Origin: an uncultured Candidatus Melainabacteria bacterium
GTDB taxonomy: Bacteria; Cyanobacteriota; Vampirovibrionia; Gastranaerophilales; Gastranaerophilaceae
Assembly (NCBI GenBank): GCA_934692295.1
Contig: CAKUTL010000016.1
Location: 1 to 28,773, forward strand
Length of the DNA: 28,773 nt
Reading direction: 5' to 3'
The notes below the pieces were generated by a model. The model searched no databases. It was not told where the DNA came from and worked only from the letters and a program-made list of their open reading frames with translations. The position numbers were made by a program, and so were the translations under genes. This document shows, piece by piece, positions 28,709 to 28,773 of this stretch (within the stretch, counting starts at the first letter, position 1; the number at the start of each line of letters is the position of its first letter).

Positions 28709-28773
28709 CTACTTCATCAATTCGCCAACTGCTTTGTAAACGTTCATACGTTTTGCAGCATCGCTTTCAGCTT
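28709..28773 (-). CDS. 3' end of a truncated gene (unknown)
   Basis: On the - strand one frame is open from the right edge to a TAG at 28709-28711 and encodes 20 complete residues: a charged, helical C-terminus with Ala-Lys-Arg-Met and a final Glu-Leu-Met-Lys. The other two frames are closed within 30 nt. A terminator follows 23 nt after the stop. Too short to identify. Confidence 0.6.
   Translation of the reverse strand, partial: AESDAAKRMNVYKAVGELMK

Noticed and set aside
1..28773. CRISPR arrays, insertion sequences, phage genes and toxin-antitoxin pairs
   Set aside because: No regularly spaced direct repeats, transposase motifs, or phage structural genes were seen. The holin-family name of the gene at 115-444 is historical and does not indicate a prophage.

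Overview
The window looks like a piece of chromosome from an AT-rich, anaerobic-type bacterium with a Gram-negative style envelope. My best guess is a non-photosynthetic cyanobacterial relative (Melainabacteria/Gastranaerophilales). The grounds are an RpaA/RpaB-like response regulator, a cyanobacterium-like YidC with an inserted exported domain, a PBP4-type DacB, a DUF374 acyltransferase, and strongly A/T-biased codon use. This placement is inference and was not tested against any database. Most of the window is core genome. I saw no insertion sequence, prophage, CRISPR array or rRNA.

Layout. 1-93: tail of a + strand gene and a terminator. 115-812 (-): a small secreted protein and a holin-like membrane protein. 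955-1017: an orphan promoter and terminator, possibly a small RNA. 1096-2733 (+): a PilZ c-di-GMP receptor and a short Orn/Lys/Arg-decarboxylase-fold enzyme. 2802-6439 (-): an unknown protein, a lytic transglycosylase, queA and yidC. 6598-7888 (+): a membrane-anchored HELGH metallopeptidase broken in two by a 7-bp tandem duplication. 7944-8020 (-): tRNA-Pro(UGG). 8170-11868 (+): acyltransferase, omega-amidase-like hydrolase, dacB and a glycosyltransferase, probably one envelope operon. 11969-14868 (+): Gfo/Idh/MocA dehydrogenase, CDP-alcohol phosphatidyltransferase, trmL and nnrD, with tight overlaps. 14871-15758 (-): a small unknown protein and speD. 15976-16674 (+): response regulator. 16747-17109 (-): rpsP with a structured leader. 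17373-20668 (+): tig-clpP-clpX, the protein folding and degradation module. 20793-24061 (+): polA and a small exported protein. 24058-26280 (-): a phosphohexomutase and tatD. 26323-27204 (+): a lone sugar ABC permease. 27271-27642 (+): a coiled-coil protein. 27639-28376 (-): a membrane protein. 28412-28655: a repeat-like, hairpin-rich spacer. 28709-28773 (-): the end of a further gene.

Functional themes are envelope biogenesis (YidC, DacB, transglycosylase, acyltransferase, glycosyltransferase, phosphohexomutase), protein quality control (Tig, ClpP, ClpX), tRNA modification (QueA, TrmL), polyamine synthesis (the decarboxylase-fold enzyme and SpeD) and signalling (PilZ, response regulator).

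The points most worth a second look are the duplication-split metallopeptidase, a set of genes whose -10 box lies 5-11 nt from the start codon with no ribosome binding site (leaderless mRNAs), a complex foldable leader before rpsP, an orphan promoter-terminator pair before the PilZ gene, and a long perfect inverted repeat behind speD.
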